A stretch of 64,000 nucleotides of DNA from an uncultured Pelagibacteraceae bacterium. GTDB lineage: Bacteria > Pseudomonadota > Alphaproteobacteria > Pelagibacterales > Pelagibacteraceae. How positions within the stretch are numbered: the stretch's first letter is position 1; each line of letters opens with the position of its first letter. Made by a program: the position numbers and the translations under genes. Shown in pieces: positions 27,648-37,644 of the stretch. The DNA is taken from positions 1 to 64,000 of the forward strand of contig CACKGP010000004.1 of NCBI GenBank assembly GCA_902599805.1. Direction: 5' to 3'. Under the pieces are notes generated by a model. That model was not told where the DNA came from and made no database searches. It saw only the letters and a list, made by a program, of their open reading frames with translations.

Positions 27648-28776
27648 ATTTTACAATGGACACAATCACCTCGGAAGCTATAGCTTTTTCTTTTCCAATA
27701 ACACCCAATTTTTCAGTGGTCTTCCCTTTTATATTGATTTGGTCTTTTGAAATTTCACAAATTTTAGAAATATTATGAATCATTTTGTTTTTGTGTTTCT
27801 TTATTTTTGGTGTTTGAGCAATGATATTAATATCAATATTATTAATAACGTATCCATTAGAGCTTATTTTTTTTAAGACTCTTTTTAATAGAATTGTCGA
27901 GCTAATATTTTTAAATTTTTTATTTTTATCTGAAAACATTTGACCTATATCTCCCATTTTACAAGCACCTAAAATTGCATCAGTAATAGCATGAAGAACA
28001 GGATCACCATCAGAATGTCCGAGTGTTCCTAGTTTTGATTTGATTTTCAATCCAGCAAGATAAAGCTTTCTTTTTGGAACAAGTCTATGAACATCAAAAC
28101 CAATTCCCATGCTTGTTTTAAGATTAATATAATTTTTCAGCATCATCAGATCACTTATATTTGTAATTTTGAAATTATTTTTTTCTCCATCAATAAACTT
28201 AACATTTTTCAATGGCTGAACTAAAGATAGATCGTCATCTTTATAAAGGGATTTGTTTTTTATATGAAGATTAAATATTTCTTTAAATTTGAATGATTGC
28301 GGCGTTTGTGTTAAAAAAAAATTCTCTCTCGGTAAATTTAGCACAAACCTATCAGCAACTTTTTCTTTAAGTGCATCATGAATTGGTATTTTAGGTATTA
28401 CAATATTTTTCTTTGAAGCTTTAATGATTTTCTTTATGAATCTTATTGAAAAATTAGGCCTCGCAGAATCATGGATTAGAACATTGCTACATTTGAAATT
28501 ATTTTTTTTTATGTATCTTAAAGCATTCAATGTTGATATTTGTCTCGTTTTACCCCCCATTACTTTATGAATATTCTTATGATCTATTTTCTTTAAAAAT
28601 CTCAAATGTTTTTTTTTAACAACAACAATAGTGTCTTTAATCTCCTTTATTTTATTAAATTTTGTTAAAGAATGCTCTAAAAGGGTTTTTCCAGCGATTT
28701 TAACGAATGGTTTTGGGATTTTAGAATTAAATCTTTTGCTATCTCCAGCCGCTAATAAAATTAAGCAAAAACTCAT
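27637..28776 (-). CDS. ispDF: Bifunctional IspDF isoprenoid enzyme
   Basis: This 379-residue fusion has residues 1-about 215 as IspD (cytidylyltransferase: LILLAAGDSKRF, HDSARPNFS, LTQTPQSF) and about 222-379 as IspF (GIGFDVHRL, LGHSDGDPVLHAITDAI, KMGDIGQMF, NIDINIIAQTPKI). The two catalyse the third and fifth steps of the MEP pathway. IspD-IspF fusion is typical of alphaproteobacteria and epsilonproteobacteria. It is divergent from ntrY across 45 bp. Confidence 0.96.
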   Translation of the reverse strand: MSFCLILLAAGDSKRFNSKIPKPFVKIAGKTLLEHSLTKFNKIKEIKDTIVVVKKKHLRFLKKIDHKNIHKVMGGKTRQISTLNALRYIKKNNFKCSNVLIHDSARPNFSIRFIKKIIKASKKNIVIPKIPIHDALKEKVADRFVLNLPRENFFLTQTPQSFKFKEIFNLHIKNKSLYKDDDLSLVQPLKNVKFIDGEKNNFKITNISDLMMLKNYINLKTSMGIGFDVHRLVPKRKLYLAGLKIKSKLGTLGHSDGDPVLHAITDAILGACKMGDIGQMFSDKNKKFKNISSTILLKRVLKKISSNGYVINNIDINIIAQTPKIKKHKNKMIHNISKICEISKDQINIKGKTTEKLGVIGKEKAIASEVIVSIVKYDQ

Positions 28777-28821
28777 TATATTAATTTACCTCATATTTAT
28801 GTAAAATGTTAAGTATTTAAA

Positions 28822-30597
28822 ATGATTAATACCATAAAAAATTTTAAGTGGTTTTTTAGCGTTTCCTTTTTATGTGTAATACTTGGGGTATTCACATTTA
28901 TAACATTTATTAATCAAGGTTTCCTTTTTTTAAACGAGGATAACCTTCAGTATTTATTAATGTTAGACGTAACGCTTTTATTAATTTTTTTGCTACTTTT
29001 AATACAAGAAACCTCAAAATTATACACTCAATATTCAAAAAAACGTTCTGGATCAAAAACAAGCATTAATTATGTTTTGCAATTTTCATTATTTGCATTT
29101 TTACCATCATTAGTTATTGCTATATTTTCATTAGTATTATTTAACGTAGGTTTACAAAAATATTTTGATAAAAGAATTACTTCTGCAGTTAATAATTCTT
29201 ATCAAGTTGCAAAAAATTATATAGAGGAGACTCAAAAAACAGTTGAGACAGACATCTATTTAATTAGTCAAGATTTAAATAGATATTCACAAACTTTCTT
29301 TTCTAGCCCTAAAAGATTCTCAAATATAGTTAGGGCTCAAAAAAATTTGAGAAAAGTCGATGACCTATATATCTTTGATAGCTCTGGTACAGTGTTACTT
29401 GCAGACGTCAGTAACCCGGAAGATGAATTCCCGATCCCCTCAGAAGAGATTTTTGAAAAAGCCTTGGAAGGTAATCCTGTTTCAGTAAATCTTTCTAAAG
29501 AAAACAAAACTGCATTTATTATAAAGCTTGGTAATTTTATTGATACATATCTTTATATTTCCAAAAATATTCAACCTCAATTACTTCAATATTTAGATGA
29601 AACAGAACAGGCAGTAAATTTTTATTATACTGTCGAAAATAATAGAACCGGAATTAAAATAACATTTGCAATTATTTATATAATTATTGTTTCATTATTG
29701 TTATTTTTAACTATTGTTCTTGCTGTAACATTTGCACAAAGATTAACAAAGCCAATAATTAATTTAATATCTGCCTCAAAAAATATAAGTGCTGGGAAAT
29801 TAGATAGTAGAGTACCAGATATAGATGCAGATGAAGAAATTAAATCTCTTAATCAAAATTTTAATAACATGATCGAGAGATTGAAAAAACAACAAGACAA
29901 ACTTTTAGTTGCAGAAAGGTATTCTGCATGGGAGAGTGTTGCACGAAAACTTGCACATGAAATTAAAAATCCCTTAACACCAATTCAGTTATCAATAGAT
30001 AGTTTAAAAGAGAAATATTCAGATCAGCTAAAAGACAAAAATAAAAACTTTGATAATTATCTAAGCACAATTAATAGACAGATTAAAGATATCGAAAAAT
30101 TGGTTAATGAATTTTCAGATTTTGCAAGAATGCCATCTCCAATATTAAAAAAGATTAATATTTCAAATGTTGTTGAGAGAGCAGTAGAATTTTACAAAAT
30201 GTCAGACAAAAATTTAAACTTAAAAGTAGTTATCGATAAAAAACAAAATTTCAGTATTAAAGGTGATAGCGACCAGCTATACAGAGTTTTTTTAAATCTT
30301 ATAAAAAATTCCATTGAAGCAATAGAGGAAAAAAAACAAAAAGATAAGAATTTACAAGGTAAAATTGTTGTAGAAATCGACAGAAATAATGAATATATAG
30401 TGATCAAAATGCTGGATAATGGTCCTGGTTTCAACGATATAAATAATATTACCAAACCTTATTACACAACGAAAACAAAAGGTACAGGATTAGGTTTACC
30501 TATAGTAAGTAAAATTATAAATGAGCACAATGGTGACATTAACTTTCTTAAAAAAACATCTGGGGCTATAATAGAGATATATTTACCAGCTATATAA
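28822..30597 (+). CDS. ntrY: NtrY-like sensor histidine kinase without a PAS domain
   Basis: This 591-residue sensor has three N-terminal membrane helices (within about 12-110), a periplasmic sensing region (about 110-275), a fourth helix (about 278-302), a HAMP segment, and then HisKA directly, with the phosphorylated His in ARKLAHEIKNPLTPIQLS (about residue 379). The HATPase domain follows: DNGPGF and TKGTGLGLPIVSKII. NtrY proteins normally carry a PAS domain between HAMP and HisKA; here only a short coiled linker is present. Probably signals to NtrX, encoded with a one-base overlap. NtrYX is linked to nitrogen or redox/envelope control in other alphaproteobacteria. Confidence 0.92.
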   Translation: MINTIKNFKWFFSVSFLCVILGVFTFITFINQGFLFLNEDNLQYLLMLDVTLLLIFLLLLIQETSKLYTQYSKKRSGSKTSINYVLQFSLFAFLPSLVIAIFSLVLFNVGLQKYFDKRITSAVNNSYQVAKNYIEETQKTVETDIYLISQDLNRYSQTFFSSPKRFSNIVRAQKNLRKVDDLYIFDSSGTVLLADVSNPEDEFPIPSEEIFEKALEGNPVSVNLSKENKTAFIIKLGNFIDTYLYISKNIQPQLLQYLDETEQAVNFYYTVENNRTGIKITFAIIYIIIVSLLLFLTIVLAVTFAQRLTKPIINLISASKNISAGKLDSRVPDIDADEEIKSLNQNFNNMIERLKKQQDKLLVAERYSAWESVARKLAHEIKNPLTPIQLSIDSLKEKYSDQLKDKNKNFDNYLSTINRQIKDIEKLVNEFSDFARMPSPILKKINISNVVERAVEFYKMSDKNLNLKVVIDKKQNFSIKGDSDQLYRVFLNLIKNSIEAIEEKKQKDKNLQGKIVVEIDRNNEYIVIKMLDNGPGFNDINNITKPYYTTKTKGTGLGLPIVSKIINEHNGDINFLKKTSGAIIEIYLPAI

Positions 30598-31958
30598 TGA
30601 AAAATGAAATTTTAGTTGTTGATGATAATTTTGATATCAGAAATCTGATTTCAAATATTCTGAAAGACAAAAACTTTATTGTAAGAGAAGCAGCAAATTT
30701 TGATCAAGCGTCTTTTGAAATAGATAAACAATTACCCGATGTAGCTGTTATTGATGTTAAATTAGACAAAGGAGATAAAGACGGTATTGATTTACTAAAG
30801 AAAATAAAAAAAATTACAGATTTAGTACCAGTTATTATGATTTCAGGTCACGCTAATGTTGAGATGGCAGTAGAGTCATTAAAACTCGGGGCATACGAAT
30901 TTATTACAAAACCATTTGCTACAGAGCAATTGTTAAATTTTATAAATAGAGCTCTAGAAAATATTAAACTTAAAAGGGAAAACCTTAAATTAGAAAATAA
31001 AATGTTCCACTCTTTTGATCTAATTGGAGAAAGTAATCAAATTTTAAAAATAAAAAAACTTATAAGTAAATTATCCTCAACAGATAGTAGAGTTTTAATT
31101 TCTGGTCCAACAGGCTCTGGTAAAGAATTGGTTGCAAGAAAAATTCACAAAAATTCTAATCGTTCAAAAAACCCCTTTATTGTTATGAATGGGGCTTTAC
31201 TTCAATCTGATAATTTCGAAAATGAGTTATTTGGTTCTGAAAATAAGGACGGAAGTGTATCCTACGGTTTTCTTGAAAAAGCATCTAATGGAACTTTATT
31301 GATCGATGAGGTCTCTGAAATTCCACTTGATACACAGGCTAAAATTTTAAGAGTTTTAATTGATCAAAAGTTTAAAAGAATAAATGGAACCAAAGATATA
31401 AACGTCAATATTCGTATTATTTCCTCAACTTCAAAAGATCTTAAAAGCGAAGTTACAATAGGAAATTTTAGGGAAGACTTATATCATAGAATTAATGTTG
31501 TCCCAATTGAGATACCTAAATTAAGTTCAAGGCCAGATGATATACCAATTTTAATAAATTATTTTCAAAAGAAAATATCTGAAATTAATGGAATTCCTGA
31601 GATAAAATTAAATGTAGATGAAGAATTACTTTATAGTTATGATTGGCCAGGAAATGTTAGAGAATTAAGAAATTTGGTTGAAAGAATATCTATATTATCT
31701 CAAAATGAAAATAAATCTAATATTACAAGATTGTTAAATGAGATATTGAATAAAAATTCGACGCAAAATTTGAATGAAACCACAACATCAATGTCATATC
31801 CACTTAAGCAAGCAAGAGAGAATTTCGAAAAAAACTATCTTTTAAATCAATTGAGAAAGAATAAAGGTAACATTTCCAAAACAGCAGAGTTTATTGGCAT
31901 GGAAAGATCAGCACTTCATAGAAAACTCAAATCTCTTGGCATAAAAGGTATAAATTAA
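30597..31958 (+). CDS. ntrX: NtrX-like response regulator
   Basis: This 453-residue regulator has a receiver domain (about 1-120, phospho-acceptor Asp in VAVIDVKLDKGD), an AAA+ domain (about 140-370, Walker A GPTGSGKELVAR, Walker B GTLLIDEVSEI), and a C-terminal Fis-type helix-turn-helix (NISKTAEFIGMERSALHRKL). The GAFTGA loop that touches sigma-54 is missing: the equivalent place reads FGSENKDGSVSYGFLEKA. The protein therefore probably acts on sigma-70 promoters. Directly followed by trkA (2 bp). Confidence 0.93.
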   Translation: MKNEILVVDDNFDIRNLISNILKDKNFIVREAANFDQASFEIDKQLPDVAVIDVKLDKGDKDGIDLLKKIKKITDLVPVIMISGHANVEMAVESLKLGAYEFITKPFATEQLLNFINRALENIKLKRENLKLENKMFHSFDLIGESNQILKIKKLISKLSSTDSRVLISGPTGSGKELVARKIHKNSNRSKNPFIVMNGALLQSDNFENELFGSENKDGSVSYGFLEKASNGTLLIDEVSEIPLDTQAKILRVLIDQKFKRINGTKDINVNIRIISSTSKDLKSEVTIGNFREDLYHRINVVPIEIPKLSSRPDDIPILINYFQKKISEINGIPEIKLNVDEELLYSYDWPGNVRELRNLVERISILSQNENKSNITRLLNEILNKNSTQNLNETTTSMSYPLKQARENFEKNYLLNQLRKNKGNISKTAEFIGMERSALHRKLKSLGIKGIN

Positions 31959-31960
31959 TA

Positions 31961-33328
31961 ATGAATATTATTATCTGTGGCGCCGGCATGGTCGGTTTTT
32001 CAATAAGTAAACAACTTTCCTCACAAGGTCATTCCGTAACTGTTATTGACCAATCCTCAGAGGATATAAAAAAAATTAATGATACACAGGACGTAAAAGG
32101 CATTGTGGGAAAGGCCACTTTACCTTCGGTTCTGGAAAATGCAGGTGCAAAAGATGCAGACATGATTATTGCAGTTACTAGAAACGATGAAATCAATATG
32201 ATCGTATGTCAAATTGCCAGCTCTTTATTTGATATTTCAAAAAAAATAGCAAGGATTAGATCGCAAGAATTTTTAGATGGAAAGTGGAGTAAGTTATACA
32301 GCAAATCAAACATTCCAATTGATGTGATTATTTCACCCGAGCGTGAAGTTGCTAAATCATTATATAGAAAGCTTGAGGCACCAGGAGCATTAGATAATGT
32401 TCCTTTTGTAAAAGACAAAGTAAAGTTGCTGGAGATATCAATCGATAAAGGATGTCCAATTATCAACCTACCCTTAAAAGATTTAACAAAAAAATTTCCT
32501 GAGTTTAAAGCTCATATTTTTGGAGCCCAAAGAAAAGATTCTTTTGTTTTTTTAAAAAAAGATGATGTAATGAATGTTGGTGACAAAGTGTATTTAGTAG
32601 TAAGTACTGATCAAATTAATAAACTTTTATCTGTTTTTGGACACGAAGAAAAATCGGCACAAAAAATTCTTATAATAGGTGGTGGAAATATTGGTTTGCA
32701 TTTAGCAAAACTTCTAGAGGGTGCAGATGGTTTAAGAACAAAAATAATTGAAAAAAATAAAAGTAGAGCTGAGCTTTTAGCCAGTGAACTTTCTTCTTCA
32801 ATTGTAATCTGTGGTGATGCCTTAGATGAAAAAATTCTTAAAGAAGCTAATATTGAGGAAGTCGAAACAGTTTTTGCACTAACTAATGATGACGAAGATA
32901 ATATCATGGCATGCGTACTAGCAGAAAAATATACTCCTTCTAAAAGAACCATAGCTATAATAAACAAACATAATTATAATTTGCTTCAAGAGTCATTGAA
33001 AATAGACGATTTAGTCGATCCTCGAATGACAACTGTATCAACAATTATGAAACATGTTCATACAGGAACTATAGATACAGTTTATTCATTATTAGATGGA
33101 GAATATGAATTTTTAGAAGCTAAAATTTTAGAAACATCAGAATTAGTTGGAAAATCAATTAAAGACTCTAATTTACCAGAAGAAGTAAGAGTTGGGGCAA
33201 TAGTAAGAAAAAGTAAAGTTATGATGCCAAAATCAACATCTGTTTTTGAAAAAAATGATATTGTTGTACTTTTATCTAAAAGAGATCAATTAAAACAAGT
33301 TGAAAATCTTTTTAGTATAACTTCCTAA
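31961..33328 (+). CDS. trkA: Trk potassium uptake regulator TrkA
   Basis: This 455-residue protein has two RCK units, each with a nucleotide-binding Rossmann start (ICGAGMVGFSISKQL; ILIIGGGNIGLHLAKLL) and an RCK-C domain after it. TrkA gates the TrkH potassium channel by binding NAD(H)/ATP. It lies between ntrX and trkH; the ntrYX-trkA order is conserved across alphaproteobacteria, suggesting a functional tie between this sensor pair and potassium or envelope status. Confidence 0.95.
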   Translation: MNIIICGAGMVGFSISKQLSSQGHSVTVIDQSSEDIKKINDTQDVKGIVGKATLPSVLENAGAKDADMIIAVTRNDEINMIVCQIASSLFDISKKIARIRSQEFLDGKWSKLYSKSNIPIDVIISPEREVAKSLYRKLEAPGALDNVPFVKDKVKLLEISIDKGCPIINLPLKDLTKKFPEFKAHIFGAQRKDSFVFLKKDDVMNVGDKVYLVVSTDQINKLLSVFGHEEKSAQKILIIGGGNIGLHLAKLLEGADGLRTKIIEKNKSRAELLASELSSSIVICGDALDEKILKEANIEEVETVFALTNDDEDNIMACVLAEKYTPSKRTIAIINKHNYNLLQESLKIDDLVDPRMTTVSTIMKHVHTGTIDTVYSLLDGEYEFLEAKILETSELVGKSIKDSNLPEEVRVGAIVRKSKVMMPKSTSVFEKNDIVVLLSKRDQLKQVENLFSITS

Positions 33329-33332
33329 AATA

Positions 33333-34748
33333 ATGAAATTAAAGCCCTGTATTTACTATTTAGGTCTTAGCTGTTTTCCAATCTCAATAATGGCTTTACT
33401 AAATATTTTTTATTCTTTTTATTTTGATTACTTACTAAACATACAAACATACATTGCTGTTTTATTTTTATCGTTAATTGTGGGATTTAACCTTTATAAT
33501 TTTGGAAAAAAAGAAAAAGAGAACATCAATATTTTTGAGCAAATATTTACTATTTTACTTATTTATTTTTTAATAAGTTTTTTTATTCAAATACCCTTTT
33601 ACTTTAGCGAATATAAAGTCTCTTTTTTAGAATCTTATTTTGAAAGCATCTCAGGATTAACAGGCACTGGATTTACTATTTTTGAAAATATAAGGTTCTT
33701 GGACGATCCTATACTTCTGTGGAGATCATCGTCTCAATGGATAGGGGGGCTTTATTTTTTAATATTTTTAGTTCTTATTTTTTCAAATAAACAATTAAAT
33801 TTTAAACTTTTAGATTTAACTTATAACCAGGAAAATAAAATAAATTTTGCACCAAATCTACGAATAGTTTCAACAAGAATTTTTTTTATTTATTTGACAC
33901 TAACGATTTTAATTTTTGTAATCTTTCTACTATCAGGAATAAGATTATTTGATGGTTTAAATTTAACAATGACAGTTATATCATCTGGCGGTTTTCTTCC
34001 AACGGATTCATTGGATAATATTATTAAAACAAATTATCAGTCTGTCTCTTTATCTTTAGGATTTATAATATCAATATTGAATTTTTATTTACTTTATAAT
34101 TTATTTTTAAAAAGAGAAAATTTAAAAGATCATAAAGAAGATCTTTATATAATAATTAGCATTTTTGTATTTACTATGATTTTTTATTTATTAAGCGATT
34201 TTAATATTCTTCAATCACTATTAACCGTTTTAAGCAGTATCAGTAATTCTGGTATAAGCATAACGTCAATACCGAATAACTATGGTTTATACTTCATAAC
34301 TTTAACAATAATTGGTGGTTGCGTTTTATCTTCAACATCTGGAATTAAATTTTTAAGAATTTATATTTTAGTCAAAGGATTTTTAATAGAAATATACAGG
34401 CTTGTTCAACCTAATGTAATATTAAATAACAAAATAATGTTTTCTGATAAGAAAATTACAAATGAAATTATAAAAATATCCTTTATAGTCTTTATCTTAT
34501 TTTTTATAAGCATATTTCTTTTAAGTGGTATTTTATTAGTGGACTTTTTAGATTTCGAAAATTCCTTCAAATTATCAATTTTAACCTTAACAAACACAGT
34601 TTCGTCAGATATTTATAGTATGGAAAAGATCGAATTTGTGAATTTGTCATCATTTTCAAAAATATCAATTATTTTGTTTATGGTGGTTGCTAAAGTAGAA
34701 TTAATTTCTATTTTTATATTAATACAAAAAGTTTTTATTAAAAATTAA
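33333..34748 (+). CDS. trkH: Trk/Ktr-type potassium channel subunit TrkH
   Basis: This 471-residue polytopic protein has the four repeated M1-P-M2 pore units; selectivity-filter-like segments are ISGLTGTGFT, VISSGGFLPT, ISNSGISIT and LTNTVSSDIY. The fourth filter deviates from the usual glycine pattern. It forms the membrane pore for K+ uptake with TrkA, encoded 4 bp upstream. Followed 2 bp later by the gpsA-like gene. Confidence 0.92.
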   Translation: MKLKPCIYYLGLSCFPISIMALLNIFYSFYFDYLLNIQTYIAVLFLSLIVGFNLYNFGKKEKENINIFEQIFTILLIYFLISFFIQIPFYFSEYKVSFLESYFESISGLTGTGFTIFENIRFLDDPILLWRSSSQWIGGLYFLIFLVLIFSNKQLNFKLLDLTYNQENKINFAPNLRIVSTRIFFIYLTLTILIFVIFLLSGIRLFDGLNLTMTVISSGGFLPTDSLDNIIKTNYQSVSLSLGFIISILNFYLLYNLFLKRENLKDHKEDLYIIISIFVFTMIFYLLSDFNILQSLLTVLSSISNSGISITSIPNNYGLYFITLTIIGGCVLSSTSGIKFLRIYILVKGFLIEIYRLVQPNVILNNKIMFSDKKITNEIIKISFIVFILFFISIFLLSGILLVDFLDFENSFKLSILTLTNTVSSDIYSMEKIEFVNLSSFSKISIILFMVVAKVELISIFILIQKVFIKN

Positions 34749-34750
34749 TT

Positions 34751-35704
34751 ATGAGTAAAATATTAATAATTGGAGCAGGTGCAATGGGATCAGCTTTTAC
34801 TTTTCCATGCATTGATAATAAACATGACGTCACACTTATAGGATCACCATTAGAAAACGATCAAATTGATAATTTAAATAAGGACAACTTTCACAAAAAT
34901 CTTAATTGTAAACTTTCAGATAAAATTGTATTTTTAAATTCTAAAAGCCTTAGTGAGGAAATTAATAAAAAATATGATGTCGTTGTTTTAGGTGTAAATT
35001 CAAAGGGGATAAATTGGATTTCAAGTGAACTTAATTCCTCAAATTCAAAAACCCCGTTACTTTTACTTACTAAAGGTTTATCAATTAAAAACGACAAATT
35101 AGAAATATTAACAAATTTATTTAAAAACTCGAATGTCTCAGCTGTAGCAGGACCTTGTTTAGCTAAAGATTTATCTAAAAGAAACAAAACTGGAGTAGTT
35201 TTTACAAATAAAAATATTTCTTCAGCTGAGGCCGTAGGCAAGCTAGTGAAAACCAGTTATTATTTTATGGATTATTCTGACGATATTGTTGGAGTTGAAA
35301 TGTGTGCTGCAATAAAAAATTTTTATTCAATGGTCATTGGTTCAGCAAAAGATCTAAACACAGCAGCTATATTGATGCAAAAATCTGTGATCGAGATGGG
35401 AAAATTTATTAAGCTATTTGGTGGTTCAGAACAAACGGTTTATGGATTAGCTGGCTTAGGGGATTTATACGTTAGTATTGCCGGCGGAAGAAACCGTAAA
35501 ATGGGACAACACTTAGGTGAGGGCCATTCATATTCTGAGGCAAAGAAAAAGTTTATGCCAAACGATACAGTTGAGGGTGCTGAATTAGCATTTCAAATAG
35601 GACCAAAGATTTTAAAAGACCTATCTAAAAAAGATTTTCCTATTATGTATTCACTTGTAGAGTCTATTTGTAAGGATAAAAAATTTGTTATTAACTTTTT
35701 ATAA
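34751..35704 (+). CDS. GpsA-family NAD(P)-dependent glycerol-3-phosphate dehydrogenase-like
   Basis: This 317-residue protein has the Rossmann motif ILIIGAGAMGSAFTFP, the central VAGPCLAKDLSKRNKTGVVF, and the C-terminal GLAGLGDLYVSIAGGRNRKMG segment typical of GpsA (GDL and RN-G substrate site). The N-terminal mononucleotide motif and the catalytic Lys in CAAIKNFYSMVIG fit. GpsA makes glycerol-3-phosphate for phospholipids. The protein is divergent, and a related dehydrogenase specificity cannot be excluded. It closes the run ntrYX-trkAH. Confidence 0.8.
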   Translation: MSKILIIGAGAMGSAFTFPCIDNKHDVTLIGSPLENDQIDNLNKDNFHKNLNCKLSDKIVFLNSKSLSEEINKKYDVVVLGVNSKGINWISSELNSSNSKTPLLLLTKGLSIKNDKLEILTNLFKNSNVSAVAGPCLAKDLSKRNKTGVVFTNKNISSAEAVGKLVKTSYYFMDYSDDIVGVEMCAAIKNFYSMVIGSAKDLNTAAILMQKSVIEMGKFIKLFGGSEQTVYGLAGLGDLYVSIAGGRNRKMGQHLGEGHSYSEAKKKFMPNDTVEGAELAFQIGPKILKDLSKKDFPIMYSLVESICKDKKFVINFL

Positions 35705-35787
35705 CAAGCTTATTTACATTCTAATTATTAAAATAATTGTTGATGAAATCATTAAAGCGGATTAAAGAATATAAAGTGAAACTATAA

Positions 35788-36792
35788 ATGGTAAAAATTG
35801 GAATTAACGGTTTTGGAAGAATAGGAAGGCTAATTCTCAGGGCTTTATTAGAGAATTACAAAGATAAAATTCAAGTTGTTGGTATTAATGATCTTGGTTC
35901 CATAGATACCAATGCCCATTTAATAAAATACGATAGTACGCACGGAACTCTACCACATGATGTAAGTACATCAAAAGATGGTTTTAAAATTTTAAATCAA
36001 AATATAAAAGTTTTTGCTGAAAGGGATCCAGCAAATTTACCTTGGAGTAAAGTTGGTGCTGATATTGTTTTAGAATGTACAGGCTTATTTTTGAATAAAG
36101 AAACTGCGGGCAAACATTTAAAAGCCGGAGCAAAAAAAGTTATTATATCAGCTCCAGGAAAAGATGTAGATTTTACAATTGTGCAAGGAGTAAATAGTAA
36201 AGATTTAAAAAAAGACCACAATGTTATTTCCAACGGATCTTGCACAACAAATTGCTTAGCTCCTGTTGCAATGGTTTTGGAGAATAGTTTTGGTATTGAG
36301 TATGGATATATGACCACTATTCATAGTTACACAGGAGACCAAAAATTATTAGATACTCTTCATAAAGATTTAAGAAGAGCAAGATCTACTGAGGGAGCAA
36401 TGATACCTACCTCAACAGGAGCTGCTAAAGCAATGAGTTTAGTTTTACCAAGTCTAAAAGGAAAACTTGATGGTACGGCCATAAGAGTTCCAACACCAAA
36501 TGTCTCTTTAATCGATTTTACATTAGTTACAAAAAAAGATGTTACCGCCGATAGTATAAATGATGCCATGACAAAAGCTGCTGATGGTGAGTTAAAAGGT
36601 ATTCTTGGAATTAATAAACAGCCACTAGTTTCAAAAGATTTTAATCATGATTCACACAGTTCAATATTTGACGTTACCCAAACTCAAGTTGTAAAAAATA
36701 AATTTAGTAGAGTACTATCTTGGTATGATAATGAATGGGGTTTTTCAAATCGTATGTGTGATACATCAATACAAATATCAAAACTTATTTAA
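35788..36792 (+). CDS. gap: Glyceraldehyde-3-phosphate dehydrogenase
   Basis: This 334-residue enzyme has the NAD-binding start IGINGFGRIGRLILRAL, an Asp after VVGIN that favours NAD over NADP, the catalytic cysteine in SNGSCTTNCLAPVA, the partner histidine in TTIHSYTGDQ, and the C-terminal SWYDNEWGFSNRM. It oxidises G3P to 1,3-bisphosphoglycerate or runs in reverse for gluconeogenesis. An 83 bp gap precedes it, with no promoter I would defend; a BASS transporter follows after 3 bp. Confidence 0.97.
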   Translation: MVKIGINGFGRIGRLILRALLENYKDKIQVVGINDLGSIDTNAHLIKYDSTHGTLPHDVSTSKDGFKILNQNIKVFAERDPANLPWSKVGADIVLECTGLFLNKETAGKHLKAGAKKVIISAPGKDVDFTIVQGVNSKDLKKDHNVISNGSCTTNCLAPVAMVLENSFGIEYGYMTTIHSYTGDQKLLDTLHKDLRRARSTEGAMIPTSTGAAKAMSLVLPSLKGKLDGTAIRVPTPNVSLIDFTLVTKKDVTADSINDAMTKAADGELKGILGINKQPLVSKDFNHDSHSSIFDVTQTQVVKNKFSRVLSWYDNEWGFSNRMCDTSIQISKLI

Positions 36793-36795
36793 TAA

Positions 36796-37644
36796 ATGGA
36801 AGTAGTAACAAAAATTGCGCCTATCGCGCTTGCACTAATAATGTTGGCTCTTGGATTGGGTTTAACCGGTCAAGATTTTATAAGAGTAGCAAAACAGCCA
36901 AAAGATTTTTTAGTTGGATTAGTTTGTCAGTTAATACTACTTCCAATTATTGCTTTTCTGTTACTTAAAATTTTTAATTTACCTTTAGAGATTGCTCTTG
37001 GCGTAATGATTATTGCCGCTGCACCTGGTGGTGTAACATCTAATGTACTTACAAAATTTGCTAATGGAGATGTGGCTCTTTCAATTTCATTAACAGCAAT
37101 TATAAGTTTAATCAGCATTATTTCGGTTCCATTTATTGTATTTAAATCTGCAGAATTATTAGAAGTTGCGGAAATTTCAAAAGAAATTTCAATGATAGGA
37201 ATATCAATGAAAATGTTTTTGGTTGTAACTCTTCCAGTAATTATTGGAATGTTAATAAGAAAATTCGCAACAAACTTTGTTATATCTAAATCTCAATTGA
37301 TTGAAAGAGTTTCAGTTTTTTTATTTGTAGTTGTTTTTGCTGCTATATGGGTTGAAGAGTGGGAGAATATAATGGGTTATATTAAACAAGCTGGATTAAT
37401 TACTTTAGTTTTAAATATTGTCATGATGTTTATCGGTTACTATGTTGCAAAATTTCTTGCCAGCGGTGTTTCACAAAGAAAATCTATTTCTCTTGAGTGT
37501 GGACTTCAAAACGGAACTTTAGCTGTATTTGTAGCAAGTCAACTCTTTACTGAAATAACCTATCTCATACCTACGGCTACTTACGCGATAGTAATGTTCA
37601 TAACTTCAATAATTTACGTTTTTATCGTAAGAAAAATTAATTAA
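36796..37644 (+). CDS. Bile acid:sodium symporter (BASS) family transporter
   Basis: This 282-residue protein has 8-10 hydrophobic helices and the BASS signatures LGLGLTGQDFIRVAKQPKDF and IIAAAPGGVTSNVLTKFANGDVALS, with the second-half ECGLQNGTLAVFVAS. BASS proteins import organic anions with Na+; bacterial substrates include pantoate and keto acids. The substrate here is unknown. It follows gap by 3 bp and overlaps the convergent glycosidase gene by 8 bp. Confidence 0.85.
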   Translation: MEVVTKIAPIALALIMLALGLGLTGQDFIRVAKQPKDFLVGLVCQLILLPIIAFLLLKIFNLPLEIALGVMIIAAAPGGVTSNVLTKFANGDVALSISLTAIISLISIISVPFIVFKSAELLEVAEISKEISMIGISMKMFLVVTLPVIIGMLIRKFATNFVISKSQLIERVSVFLFVVVFAAIWVEEWENIMGYIKQAGLITLVLNIVMMFIGYYVAKFLASGVSQRKSISLECGLQNGTLAVFVASQLFTEITYLIPTATYAIVMFITSIIYVFIVRKIN

